From Palleronia sp. LCG004 (GTDB taxonomy: Bacteria; Pseudomonadota; Alphaproteobacteria; Rhodobacterales; Rhodobacteraceae): a stretch of 64,000 bases of DNA. The notes beneath the pieces were generated by a model. The model saw only the letters and a program-made list of their open reading frames with translations. It was not told the DNA's origin and searched no databases. Below are positions 48,002-56,728 of this stretch, one piece after another (positions within the stretch are counted from its first letter, which is position 1; every line of letters starts with the position of its first letter). The stretch spans positions 806,001 through 870,000 of the forward strand of contig NZ_CP136759.1 of the NCBI RefSeq assembly GCF_032931615.1, given 5' to 3'. Position numbers and translations under genes: made by a program.

Positions 48002-49056
48002 GGGCATTGTTGCAGAACTCACGCTTGAGGCATGACTTCCCCTTCCCCCGCTGAGGTTATGCGACGCGAACGATCTCGGCAGTGCCGAGGGCATTGAAGC
48101 GGTTCATGAGTGCGACGCGAATGTGGATCTCGGCGGTTTGGCGGTCAGGGTCTCTTGCGGCTATGCGTTCGCCGAATGCTTTGAGGCATCGCATTTTCGC
48201 CTCCACGCGGCTGCGTGCGTGGTATCCGGTCCAGTACTTCCAGAATGCTCTGCCGTAATGCTTCGTGGCGCGCAGCGTCTCGTTCCGCGCCTTCGCTGCC
48301 GGGCCGTCTTCCTTCCAGGCGCGCCCGTTTCTCCGGATCGGGATGATCGGTGTGGCTTGCCGGTCGGCGATAGCAGCATGGCAGCGACGTGTGTCGTAGG
48401 CACCGTCGGCGGTCACCGTGCCGATCTGCTCGTCCTCGGGGATCTGGCCGAGTAGCTCGGGTAGGATCGGGCTGTCGCCATCGCGGCTTGGAGTGAACTC
48501 GACGGCCCGGATGTCGGAAGTGGCCGTATCCATGGCGAGATGCACCTTGCGCCACTGACGACGGCCTTGGGCGCCATGCTTGCGCGCCTGCCACTCACCG
48601 TCGCCGAGGAACTTGATGCCCGTGCTATCCACGAGCAAGTTGAGCGGGCCATCGGAGCAGCGATACGGGATCTGGACCGCCAAGGTCTTTTGCCTGCGGC
48701 ACAGGGTGCTGAAGTCGGGGACGGACCAGTTCAGCCCCGCCAACCGGAGCAGGCTGGCCACCATACCGGCGGTCTGTCGCAAGGGCAGCTTGAAGAGAAC
48801 TTTGACCGACAGACAAAACTGGATAGCGGCATCTGAGAAGACGGGTGGACGTCCGAGCCGACCTTTATGCGGCGCCAGCCAAGCCATCTCCCGGTCTATC
48901 CAGATCAGCATTGAGCCGCGCTTGCGCAAGGCAGCGTTGTAGCTGGACCAGTTCGTCGTGCGGTAGCGGGCGGGGGAAGGCTTGCTCATGCAGCCCGTCT
49001 AACCAACTGGATTCACGCTGTGAATCGCCCGCAGACAGAGTTCTGCAACAACGCCC
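48002..49056 (-). mobile_element. IS5-family IS903-group insertion sequence, full length
   Basis: A 1.05-kb element bounded by near-perfect 19-bp inverted repeats: GGGCATTGTTGCAGAACTC at the left and its complement with one mismatch at the right (48002 and 49056). It holds one intact transposase gene. The expected 9-bp target duplication is not seen (left flank TATCCGAGG, right flank CGCCCACTG in the same window), and the two flanks belong to different sequences (otsA and an IS427 remnant). So the element sits at a rearrangement junction. Confidence 0.9.
48057..48989 (-). CDS. IS903-group transposase
   Basis: A 310-residue DDE transposase, intact. It shows GRLGRPPVFSDAAIQFCLSV, NIPY-type YRCSDGPLNLLVDSTGIKFL (first Asp), TVTADGAYDTRRCHAAIADR (second Asp) and YHARSRVEAKMRCLKAFGER (catalytic Glu). 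The match to IS903-group IS5 family members is clear from motif order and length. It is potentially active, since no frame disruption is visible. Confidence 0.94.
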   Translation of the reverse strand: MSKPSPARYRTTNWSSYNAALRKRGSMLIWIDREMAWLAPHKGRLGRPPVFSDAAIQFCLSVKVLFKLPLRQTAGMVASLLRLAGLNWSVPDFSTLCRRQKTLAVQIPYRCSDGPLNLLVDSTGIKFLGDGEWQARKHGAQGRRQWRKVHLAMDTATSDIRAVEFTPSRDGDSPILPELLGQIPEDEQIGTVTADGAYDTRRCHAAIADRQATPIIPIRRNGRAWKEDGPAAKARNETLRATKHYGRAFWKYWTGYHARSRVEAKMRCLKAFGERIAARDPDRQTAEIHIRVALMNRFNALGTAEIVRVA

Positions 49057-49325
49057 GCCCACTGGCCCTTGGGGAACCGAGGATACGACGAGGACTGATT
49101 CCGCGAAGACCTGATTAAAAGATGATAACGCCCTGCATCCCAAGGCGGAAGTCGCGTGATACACCAATGAAATACGACAAGCGCCGCTACCGAAAAGGCA
49201 ACCGGATCGAGATCATGTTTGGGTGACTGAAGGACCTGGCGGCGCGCCGCAACCCGCTGCGACAGAAGCACCACGGTCATCCTCTCGGCGATCACCCTCG
49301 TTGCTGTCATAATCATCCTCCTCTG
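49057..49325 (+). mobile_element. IS427-like (IS5 family) remnant
   Basis: Broken frames encode NRGYDEDFREDLIK-type sequence (with an in-frame stop), then ITPCIPRRKSRDTPMKYDKR and RYRKGNRIEIMFG followed by a stop and LKDLAARRNPL. This is the C-terminal part of an IS427-group transposase with several frameshifts. It abuts the right end of the IS903-group element and matches the type of the remnant at 46.5 kb. Confidence 0.8.
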
Positions 49326-49480
49326 TCGCCGCTGCGCAATCGATCCAAGTATGGTCCGTTTGTGTAAGAGATACAGGAATGCGTTGGACCTTTAATGTGG
49401 AGGCTGCTTCGACGTTACCAGAAGGTAGGAATTGGGTTCTAACTTGGAAGAATTTTTGGAATACTAGCCTTCGACGTTGA

Positions 49481-49506
49481 GCGACAAATGATCGATGATT
49501 TGTCGC
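49481..49506. promoter_or_regulatory. Near-perfect palindrome, putative operator
   Basis: GCGACAAAT and ATTTGTCGC flank a central GATCGATG containing ATCGAT; 24 of 26 positions are symmetric. It ends 33 bases before the first Gfo/Idh start codon, the position of a repressor site in LacI- or GntR-type sugar operons. No regulator gene is adjacent. Confidence 0.6.
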
Positions 49507-49539
49507 ACTAAATTGATCGATAAGAACAAAGGGGGGAAT

Positions 49540-50577
49540 ATGCTTGGAGTAGGCATTGTCGGGGCCGGGATGGTTGCCGATGTGAACTGGCGGGCGCTCA
49601 GGGATCTCGATGATCTCGTAAGTATTGTCGGAGTGCATAATCGCAGTTCGGAAAGGTTGAAGAAGTTCTGTTCGGAACGATCGCTCGAGCCGTTCGAAGA
49701 TCTCGACGACCTTCTGGGTCATCCCGACGTCGATGTCATACTCGTGCTGACCCCGCCCAACGCGCGGCGCGAGATCGTTCGGAAGGCAACGGAAGAGGGA
49801 AAGCATATTTTGCTGGAGAAGCCGATCGAACGGGATCTCGACGCCGCGACGGATCTTGTGGAAACAGCCGAGAAGGCCGGCGTAACGCTCGGGGTCATCT
49901 TTCAGCATCGCTTCAGGGAAGCCTCGGAAGAGCTTCGTCGGCAGATCCAGGCAGGGCGGCTCGGAAAGCTGGTCTGCGCGATGGTCGAGGTGCCTTGGTG
50001 GCGCCCACAATCCTATTACGACGAGCCAGGGCGCGGAACCTACGAGCGTGACGGTGGCGGCGTTTTGATCAATCAGGCAATCCATACGCTCGATCTCATG
50101 CTGTCTTACACGGGACCGGTCTCCGAGGTCTCGGCGCTTTCGGCAACGACCACCCTTCACGATATGGAGGCCGAGGATTTCGTTTCCGCTGGGATACGGT
50201 TCGCGTCCGGTGCGGTCGGATCTGTCGTTGCAACGACGGCCGCCTATCCGGGTGGTTCGGAATCTATCACCCTGCAGTTCGAGAACGCTTCTCTCAAGCT
50301 GCAATCGGGAACGCTGACAACGTCCTGGCAAAATGGAGAGGTCGAGACGTTCGGTGAAACCGCCACGACGGGCGGTGGTGCCGATCCCATGGCGTTCCCG
50401 CACGATTGGCATTCTTCGGCTCAGCGCGATTTTTTCGTAGCCGTCGGGGCTGGCCGCCAACCGACCGTGGACGGGGCCGAAGCACTCAAGGTGCATCGAT
50501 TGATCGACGCGATGACACGGTCGTCGTCGGAAGGACGCACGATAATATTGGAGGATACGAACCTTGAGCAAGGATGA
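49540..50577 (+). CDS. Gfo/Idh/MocA family sugar dehydrogenase (1)
   Basis: A 345-residue NAD(P)-dependent oxidoreductase. Rossmann start GVGIVGAGMVADVNWRAL, the conserved GKHILLEKPIERDLDAATDL (EKP motif), and VLINQAIHTLDLMLSYTGPV with the catalytic His region. It likely oxidises or reduces a sugar, inositol or sugar acid. A strong GGGGGGAA site precedes the ATG. Its 3' end overlaps the second dehydrogenase by 14 bases, and the likely operator lies just upstream. Confidence 0.9.
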   Translation: MLGVGIVGAGMVADVNWRALRDLDDLVSIVGVHNRSSERLKKFCSERSLEPFEDLDDLLGHPDVDVILVLTPPNARREIVRKATEEGKHILLEKPIERDLDAATDLVETAEKAGVTLGVIFQHRFREASEELRRQIQAGRLGKLVCAMVEVPWWRPQSYYDEPGRGTYERDGGGVLINQAIHTLDLMLSYTGPVSEVSALSATTTLHDMEAEDFVSAGIRFASGAVGSVVATTAAYPGGSESITLQFENASLKLQSGTLTTSWQNGEVETFGETATTGGGADPMAFPHDWHSSAQRDFFVAVGAGRQPTVDGAEALKVHRLIDAMTRSSSEGRTIILEDTNLEQG

Positions 50578-51634
50578 CATCGTCATCGGCGTGGTCGGCA
50601 TCGACCACCGTCATATCTATGGAATGCTCGAAGGAATGCTTTCGGAGGGAGCCACCTGCAAGGGATGGTGGACCGAAGGCGAACCGCAGACCATCGAGGG
50701 GTTCGTAAAGAGGTTCGGTGAGATACCAAGGGTCGAGGATCGAGAGAGCCTCCTCAAGGATCCCGATATCGACATGATCCTGATTGCATCTCCGCCCCAC
50801 GAGCGAGCGGATCGGTCGGTCGAGGCGATGGAGAACGGCAAGGACGTGATGCTCGACAAGCCGGGCTGCGTGAAGCTCTCCGAGCTTGAACGCATTGAGG
50901 AGACGGTTGCCCGGACGAAACGGATCTGGTCCATCGACTTCTCTGAGCGCTTCGAGGTTCCGGCCGCCTACAAGGCGCTGGAAATCGTCAGGACCGGCGT
51001 ATTGGGGCGAATCGTGCAGACGGTTTCGGTCGGACCGCATCGCCTGAACGCGCCGACGAGGCCTGACTGGTTCTTCGACAAGTCTCTTTATGGAGGGATC
51101 CTGGGGGATATCGGTACGCACCAGATCGACCAGTTTCTCGCTTTCACGGGGTCGACGGAGGCCGAGATCGTCAGTTCGACAATCGGCAACTTCGCCAACG
51201 AGGACCACCCCGATTTCGAGGATTTCGGCGAAGTCTTGTTGCGAAGTGAACATGCGCAAGGTTATTTCCGGGTCGACTGGTACACGCCCGACGCCCTGCC
51301 GAACTGGGGGGACGGGCGTCTCTTTGTCCTTGGCACCAATGGGTACATCGAACTTCGCAAATACGTGGATGTCGAAGGGCGGCCGGGGACGGATCACCTC
51401 TTCATGGTAACCAACGACGAGTCGAAATACATCGACTGTGCGGACGTCGAGCGGACCTATTTCTCCGACCTGAAGCGCGATGTCATAGATCGGACTGAGC
51501 ATGCAGCGTCCTTCGAACATACCGCAACCGTCATGCGGCTTGCATTGCAGGCCCAGGCGGAAGCGCACGTTCGTTGGGGACATGGCATCCGAGGGCGATC
51601 CGAACCTCTAAGGGTTCGCGCAAGGGTCCGTTAG
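50564..51634 (+). CDS. Gfo/Idh/MocA family sugar dehydrogenase (2)
   Basis: A 356-residue paralogue family member starting at TTG: SKDDIVIGVVGIDHRHIYGM, DVMLDKPGCVKLSELERIEE (DKP motif), YGGILGDIGTHQIDQFLAFT. The glycine-rich start (GVVGIDHRH) is atypical, as seen in a subgroup of Gfo/Idh proteins. The C-terminal 15 residues (RGRSEPLRVRARVR) look unlike the family and may be new sequence gained when the downstream tctA end was joined. Translationally coupled to the gene upstream; together they probably run two steps of one sugar pathway. Confidence 0.87.
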   Translation: MSKDDIVIGVVGIDHRHIYGMLEGMLSEGATCKGWWTEGEPQTIEGFVKRFGEIPRVEDRESLLKDPDIDMILIASPPHERADRSVEAMENGKDVMLDKPGCVKLSELERIEETVARTKRIWSIDFSERFEVPAAYKALEIVRTGVLGRIVQTVSVGPHRLNAPTRPDWFFDKSLYGGILGDIGTHQIDQFLAFTGSTEAEIVSSTIGNFANEDHPDFEDFGEVLLRSEHAQGYFRVDWYTPDALPNWGDGRLFVLGTNGYIELRKYVDVEGRPGTDHLFMVTNDESKYIDCADVERTYFSDLKRDVIDRTEHAASFEHTATVMRLALQAQAEAHVRWGHGIRGRSEPLRVRARVR

Positions 51635-52336
51635 TTGTGCCAGCACAGCCAGCATGGAAGGTCTTCGGATTTTTTCCTGAAGATCCTTGCGGCACCCGAT
51701 CGAGCCATGTGGTTCATGGCCGGAACGCTGAGCACGAAGATCAGCAACAACACGACGAGGAAAACTGCACTGATCGGACGTGTGAAGAAGGGTGTCGGAT
51801 CGCCGCGTCTGCCCGAGACCGTGACGAAGGTTCACATTGAGCGAATCTCCCAGCACGATACCAAGGACGAGGGTACCATCGGAAAGCGCAGTTCCCTCAA
51901 CAGGAAGCCGGGAAAGCCGAATAGAACCGTCACGTAAACTTTGAACATCCGCTGAGTGATTACAAACGAGCATACGACACAGAGGATGGCAATCACGGCC
52001 ATCAACCGTTCGCTCGGGATCGTCATCAACTGCATGAAAACTCTCTTCAGTAAAAGCCCTATGAGCAGGTTCGCGATCTTCGCCGTCAAGAGTATCGCGA
52101 CGATCTGATAAAAGAACCCGGGATTCATGACGAGGAGAAGCGGCCCCGGTCGAACACCTTGCAGGAACATCGCCGCCATAAGGACCGCCGCCGATCCCGG
52201 CAGTACGAGCGTGAGCGCCGGGATCATCGACGCCGGCACGACTGCGTTGTTGCCGGTCTCGGCTGCAATCAGCCCTTCTTGGCTGCCGTGACCATATTGC
52301 TTGCGAAGCTTCGCCGCCCATTTGGCTTTAGCGTAC
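51635..52336 (-). pseudogene. TctA-family tricarboxylate transporter permease, decayed
   Basis: The minus strand encodes the C-terminal third of a TctA permease: AKWAAKLRKQYGHGSQEGLI, AAETGNNAVVPASMIPALTL, VLPGSAAVLMAAMFLQGVRP, LTIPSERLMAVIAI-like segments, then LVLGIVLGDSLNVNLRHGL after a frameshift near 51870. At least two frameshifts are present, and the 5' two thirds are missing at the IS3 junction (52336/52337). TctA works with TctB and a TctC binding protein in tricarboxylate uptake; neither partner is present. Confidence 0.82.
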
Positions 52337-52807
52337 TGGCCTGCCCCTATCGGGTGGTCCGGTTTCAGTCTTAGTGCATGATGGGTTTCCGTGCCAAGGC
52401 GGATGCCTGCGGCGGGGCTGATCTCCGCCCGGGCGCCGGCCAGTGGACAGCCTCCGGCGCCGGCGGTCGGTAGCCCAGCGACGAATGGGGCCTAACCGTG
52501 TTGTAGTGGATCCGCCATGCCTCGATCACGGCGCGAGCCTCCGCCAGCGAGTAGAAGATCTCGCCATTGAGCAGCTCGTCACGGAGCTTCGAGTTGAAGC
52601 TCTCGCAGTAGCCGTTCTCCCATGGGCTGCCGGGCTCAATGAACGCCGTCTTCGCACCCACTGCGTCGATCCAGCCCTGCACCGCCTTGGCGATGAACTC
52701 TGGCCCGTTGTCCGATCGGACGTGGCCGGGCACTGCCCGAAGGATGAACAGGTCGGTCAGGACATCGATCACGGCGGTCGAGTTCAGCTTCCGGTCGACC
52801 CTGATGG

Positions 52808-52849
52808 CACTCGCCATCGTCCTCGGACCGATGGCGGACAATGGCTCGT
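52808..52849. repeat. 42-bp palindromic insert, copy A
   Basis: It shares 41 of 42 bases with copy B. A hairpin forms from GCCATCGTCC, loop TC, GGACCGATGGC (one bulged C). Compared with the uninterrupted IS3 remnant at about 40068-40096, the IS gains 37 bp here and the reading frame shifts. Confidence 0.8.
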
Positions 52850-53041
52850 AACTCCCGTGTGAACTCATCGACGACGTTGAGCATGCGGAACTTCCTACCG
52901 TCATGCGTCCGGCTCTCGACGAAGTCGTAGGACCAGACGTGGTTCGGCCGCTCTGGTCGGAGGCGGATGCATGACCCGTCATTCAGCCAGAGCCGCCCCT
53001 TCTTAGGTTGCTTTTGTGGCACTTTCAGACCCTCCCGCCGC

Positions 53042-53083
53042 CACTCGCCATCGTCCTTGGACCGATGGCGGACAATGGCTCGT
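53042..53083. repeat. 42-bp palindromic insert, copy B
   Basis: The single difference from copy A is T for C in the loop. Relative to the IS3 remnant near 39791-39820 the IS gains 36 bp, encoding in frame RAIVRHRSKDDGE on the minus strand. Confidence 0.8.
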
Positions 53084-53698
53084 TGCTCGACGCGTTTCAC
53101 GTTCACGGCCCAGCCGGCGTCTCGCGAGCCATGGCCGCGATCCGACGATAGCCGTAACGCCCATAATGGCTGGCCAGCGCGACGATGTCCGCGGTCAGCG
53201 CCTCCTCGTCGGCCCGCCCGTGCGGTGCCTTCCGCTGGGTCGATCGATGCTGCCCCAGAACGCGACAGGCAAGACGTTCGGAGATCCGGAACTTCCGTCT
53301 GACGTGATCGACGCATGCTCGGCGGCGGGCGGGGCTTAGAAGTTTCACTACGCGGACCTTCGGTTCCCGAGGCCGCCTCCCGCAGGATCAGCTTCTCGAG
53401 CGTCAAATCCGACACGGCCTTCCGCAGGCGTTCGTTCTCTTTCTCCAGCTCTTTCAAGCGCTTCACCTGGTCGGCCTTCAGCCCACCAAACTCCTTGCGC
53501 CAGCGGTAATACGTAAACTGTGTCACACCGATGGATCGCACCGCCTCGGCCACCGATCGGCCCTGCGATACCAGCACGTCGACCTGCCTTAGCTTCGCAA
53601 CGATCTCCTCAGGCTTATGTCTCTTCTGTCCCATTCCTTGTCCTCCATACGGCTCGAAAGCATACTCCAGGGAGGACCACTTTTCAGGGGGCAGACCA

Positions 53699-53902
53699 GA
53701 TGTAGGAGTTCTAAAGCACCAGGTTCGTGATGTTGACCGGCTTGAGCAGGATCCCCCCGGTCGCGATCTGGAAAAATGCCATGATCGCGATCAAAGCGAA
53801 GAGAATCCCGTATTCGCGCAGGTGGTTTCTGAGTAATCTCCAGCTCGCTTTGGCCTGCTGTCCGGGTGCGATGTCTGTGGATTGTTCTGTCACGTCACTC
53901 AT
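53699..53902 (-). pseudogene. XylH/GguB-type sugar ABC permease, 5' fragment with stop
   Basis: [20 protein letters not shown] leads into WRLLRNHLREYGILFALIAI and GILLKPVNITNLVL. An in-frame TAG at 53711-53713 stands where the family has Gln (NLVLQNSYI), and NSYIW follows the stop before the IS3 end. About 340 residues downstream are lost to the IS3 junction. Its ATG overlaps the ATPase stop as ATGA. Confidence 0.82.
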
Positions 53903-55433
53903 GCTCCGCGGTCTCCCGTCTTGACGATCCGGGCCATGATCTTTTCCTGACTTGCCTCGGCGGTGGGCATCTCACCCACGAACCGACCCTGGTTCATTAC
54001 GTAGAGACGGTCGGTGATACCGAGTAGCTCGGGCATTTCGGAGGAGATCACGACGATTGCCTTGCCCTGTGCCGCCAGGTCGCGGATGACGGTGTAGATC
54101 TCGAACTTCGCGCCCACGTCGATCCCGCGGCAGGGCTCATCAAGGATCAGGATGTCGGGGTCGCGAAAAGCCATTTCGAAAGGACGACCTTCTGCTGGTT
54201 GCCGCCGGAAAGATTGATCGTCACCTGCTCGATCGAACTCGACTTGAAATTGAGCCGCTTACGGTAGCGTTCTGCGACAGATGCCTCAAGTCCGCCGTCG
54301 ACGACTCCATGATCGGCAATGGCGTCGAGATGGGCGAGCGGCACGTTGCGCCTGATCGTGTTATCGAGCATCAGGCTGTAGGTCTTGCGATCCTTGGTCG
54401 CGTAGGCGAGGCCCGCGTCGATTGCCGACCGGACGGTCGAAAGATCCGCGGGCCGGCCGCCGATCTCGACTTCGCTGCGAATGTCGGAACCGTAGGACCT
54501 GCCGAAGAGGCTCATGGCGAGTTCGGTCCTGCCCGCCCCCATAAGTCCCGCAATCCCCAGAACCTCCCCGCGCCGCACGTGGAACGACACGTTGTCAACG
54601 ACCTTGCGGTCGGAATGGATCGGATGGTGGACGGTCCAGTTCCGGACCTCCATCACGATCTCGCCCGGAGCTTTGCCCGTGCGGGGCGGATATCGGTCGT
54701 TCAGCGCGCGACCTACCATGTCTCGAATGATGTCGTTCTCGCTGATGCCCCCCGAACAATCGAGCCGGGACAGGGCGGATCCGTCGCGCAAGACCGTGAT
54801 CGTGTCGGCGACGCGGCTGATTTCGTCGAGTTTGTGAGAGATTAAGATCGAAGTGACGCCCTTCTTTCGGAATTCCGTCAGAAGGGAGAGAAGCTTCTCG
54901 CTGTCGCGTTCGTTGAGCGACGAAGTCGGCTCATCGAGGATGAGAAGCCGTACTTCTTTCGAAAGTGCTTCGGCGATTTCTACGAGCTGCTGCTTGCCGA
55001 GGCCCAGATCGCCTACGCGGGTGGCAGGGCTTTCGCTTAGTCCTACACGCCGGAGAAGATCGGCCGCGCGCGCCTCGGTCTCTCGTCAGTCGATTACCCC
55101 GCGGAAGGCGCGCTCGTTTTCGAGAAAGATGTTCTCGGCGATCGACAATAGCGGGATGAGAGCAAGTTCCTGATGGATAATGATGATCCCGCGGCTCTCG
55201 CTGTCGCGGATCGACGAGAAGTGCTGGATCTCTCGGTCGAAGACGATATCCCCTTTGTAGCTGCCGGAAGGATAGACCCCCGACAGGACCTTCATGAGCG
55301 TCGATTTTCCGGCACCGTTCTCGCCTACGAGCGCGTGGATCTCGCTCTCGGCAACCTGACGGTTGACGTCATCGAGTGCCTTCACACCCGGAAATTCTTT
55401 AGTGATGCCGCGCATTTCAAGAATGGTGGCCAT
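53899..55433 (-). pseudogene. GguA/MmsA-type sugar ABC ATPase, nonsense and frameshift
   Basis: A two-cassette sugar ATPase. Cassette 1 starts [20 protein letters not shown] with Walker [10 protein letters not shown]. An in-frame TGA at 55086-55088 replaces the expected Trp (RGVIDW-RETEARAADLL). The frame then continues through LVEIAEALSKEVRLLILDEP and cassette 2 to VVLSKWLFA. There a one-base deletion near 54160-54165 shifts it to [20 protein letters not shown]. Gene order binding protein - ATPase - permease matches chvE-gguA-gguB. Confidence 0.87.
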
Positions 55434-55538
55434 CGCGCTCACCTTTCGTGGCTCTCGAGAAGGCCCCCGACCGCGCGGGTCGGGGGATGTTCGCAGCCGC
55501 CACCGCGGCCGCCGGAGATCACTCGATCTGTTCTCGGT

Positions 55539-56582
55539 TTAGTAGCCTGAGCCGATCAGGACGTCCTCCCAGTTGTTCCGGGTGACCTTTACCGGTTCCA
55601 GGAGGTAAGATGGCACGACCTTGACGCCGTTGTCGTTAGTCTCGGTATCGTTGATCTCGGGCTCGCCACCTTGGAGGAGCGCGTCGAGCATGCTCACGGT
55701 CACCTTCGCGAGTTCACGCGTATCCTTGAAGATCGTCGAATATTGCTCGCCGTTCAGGATAGACTTGATCGACTGCACTTCGGCGTCCTGTCCGGTGACG
55801 ATCGGCATCTCCATGTCGCCGGATCCGTAACCTACGCCTTTGAGCGACGACAGAATGCCGATCGAAAGTCCGTCATAGGGGGAAAGGACCCCGTGAACGC
55901 GTGCATCGGTGTAATTGGCCGACAGGAGGTTATCCATCCGCGCCTGCGCGACCGATCCGTCGCAACGGAGCGTGCCGACCGTGTCCATTCCCATCTGACC
56001 TGAGACGATGTCGATGCGTCCTTCGTCGATAAGCGGCTGCAGGATCGACATCGCACCGTCGTAGAAGAAATACGCGTTGTTGTCGTCGGGGCTGCCGCCG
56101 AAGAGTTCGACGTTCCAGGGTTCCACGTCAGGGAAGCGTTCCTCGAGGCCAGAGACGAGCGTTTCGGCGTGCTGCACGCCGACCTCGAAATTGTCGAAGG
56201 TGGCGTAATAGCTTACGTCGCCCGTATCCCGGATCAAACGGTCATAGGCCACGACGGGAATGTCCATCGCCGCCGCATTGGCGAGGGCATTCGTCAGCGT
56301 CGTCCCGTCGATCGCGGCGATCACCAGCGCATCGACGCCTTTCGTGATCATATTCTCGATCTGGGCGAGCTGGTTGGGAATGTCGTCCTCAGCATATTGC
56401 AGGTCGGTCAGGTATCCGGCTTTCTGGAGCTGCGCGACCATGTTGTCGCCGTCGGCGATCCATCGGGCCGAAGATTTCGTTGGCATAGCGATCCCGATCG
56501 TGCCGAGATCCTAGGCAAATGCCGGGCTTGCCAGCAAGGCGGCCATCGCAGTCGCGCCGAGTGCGCGTCGCGTGAAAGTCAT
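55539..56582 (-). pseudogene. ChvE-type sugar-binding protein with amber codon at signal junction
   Basis: ATG at 56582 gives signal peptide MTFTRRALGATAMAALLASP-AFA, then TAG (56511-56513), then [20 protein letters not shown]. The rest is intact: [79 protein letters not shown]. This is the ChvE/multiple-monosaccharide-binding family. The stop replaces the usual Gln right after the cleavage site, so no mature protein can be exported without suppression. 348 codons in total. Confidence 0.88.
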
Positions 56583-56691
56583 TGTGTCCTCCCTTCGAAT
56601 GCGCGGCCTGTCGGCGACGCATTTCTATTATGGTCGTCCTTGGACGAGCGAGGACAGGCTTGCGTCGAGTTCGCACATCAAGCAAGTTCCG

Positions 56692-56717
56692 ATTCTTAAT
56701 TGTGATATAGCAAGAAT
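56692..56717. promoter_or_regulatory. LysR-type operator candidate between chvE-like and lysR-like genes
   Basis: ATTCTT and AAGAAT are separated by 14 bases in the divergent promoter region, twelve bases before the LysR start codon. The layout fits a LysR-type activator site; the regulator itself is a pseudogene. Confidence 0.5.
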
Positions 56718-56728
56718 GTCATATCGAA

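Larger units (their letters stand above)
52371..53634 (-). pseudogene. IS3 transposase OrfA-OrfB, inactivated
   Basis: OrfA begins MGQKRHKPEEIVAKLRQVDV and includes VTQFTYYRWRKEFGGLKADQ and the leucine-zipper-like LKELEKENERLRKAVSDLTL. OrfB pieces are LLSPARRRACVDHVRRKFRI (other frame), VPQKQPKKGRLWLNDGSCIR, RPNHVWSYDFVESRTHDGRK (DDE first Asp) and, in a third frame, VRSDNGPEFIAKAVQGWIDA and YCESFNSKLRDELLNGEIFY. Frame changes occur near 53105 and at the insert at 52808-52849. The insert at 53042-53083 keeps the frame, adding twelve codons. Confidence 0.85.
52337..53698 (-). mobile_element. IS3-family insertion sequence
   Basis: A 1.36-kb element. The right end reads TGGTCTGCCCCCTGAAAAGT on the minus strand, and a diverged match TGGCCTGCCCCTATCGGGTG begins at 52337. 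No 3-4 bp target duplication is visible (GTAC on the left, GATG on the right), and the flanks are different genes (tctA and a sugar permease). This fits recombination between two IS3 copies with deletion of what lay between. The transposase is inactivated by frameshifts and by two 42-bp inserts. Confidence 0.85.
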
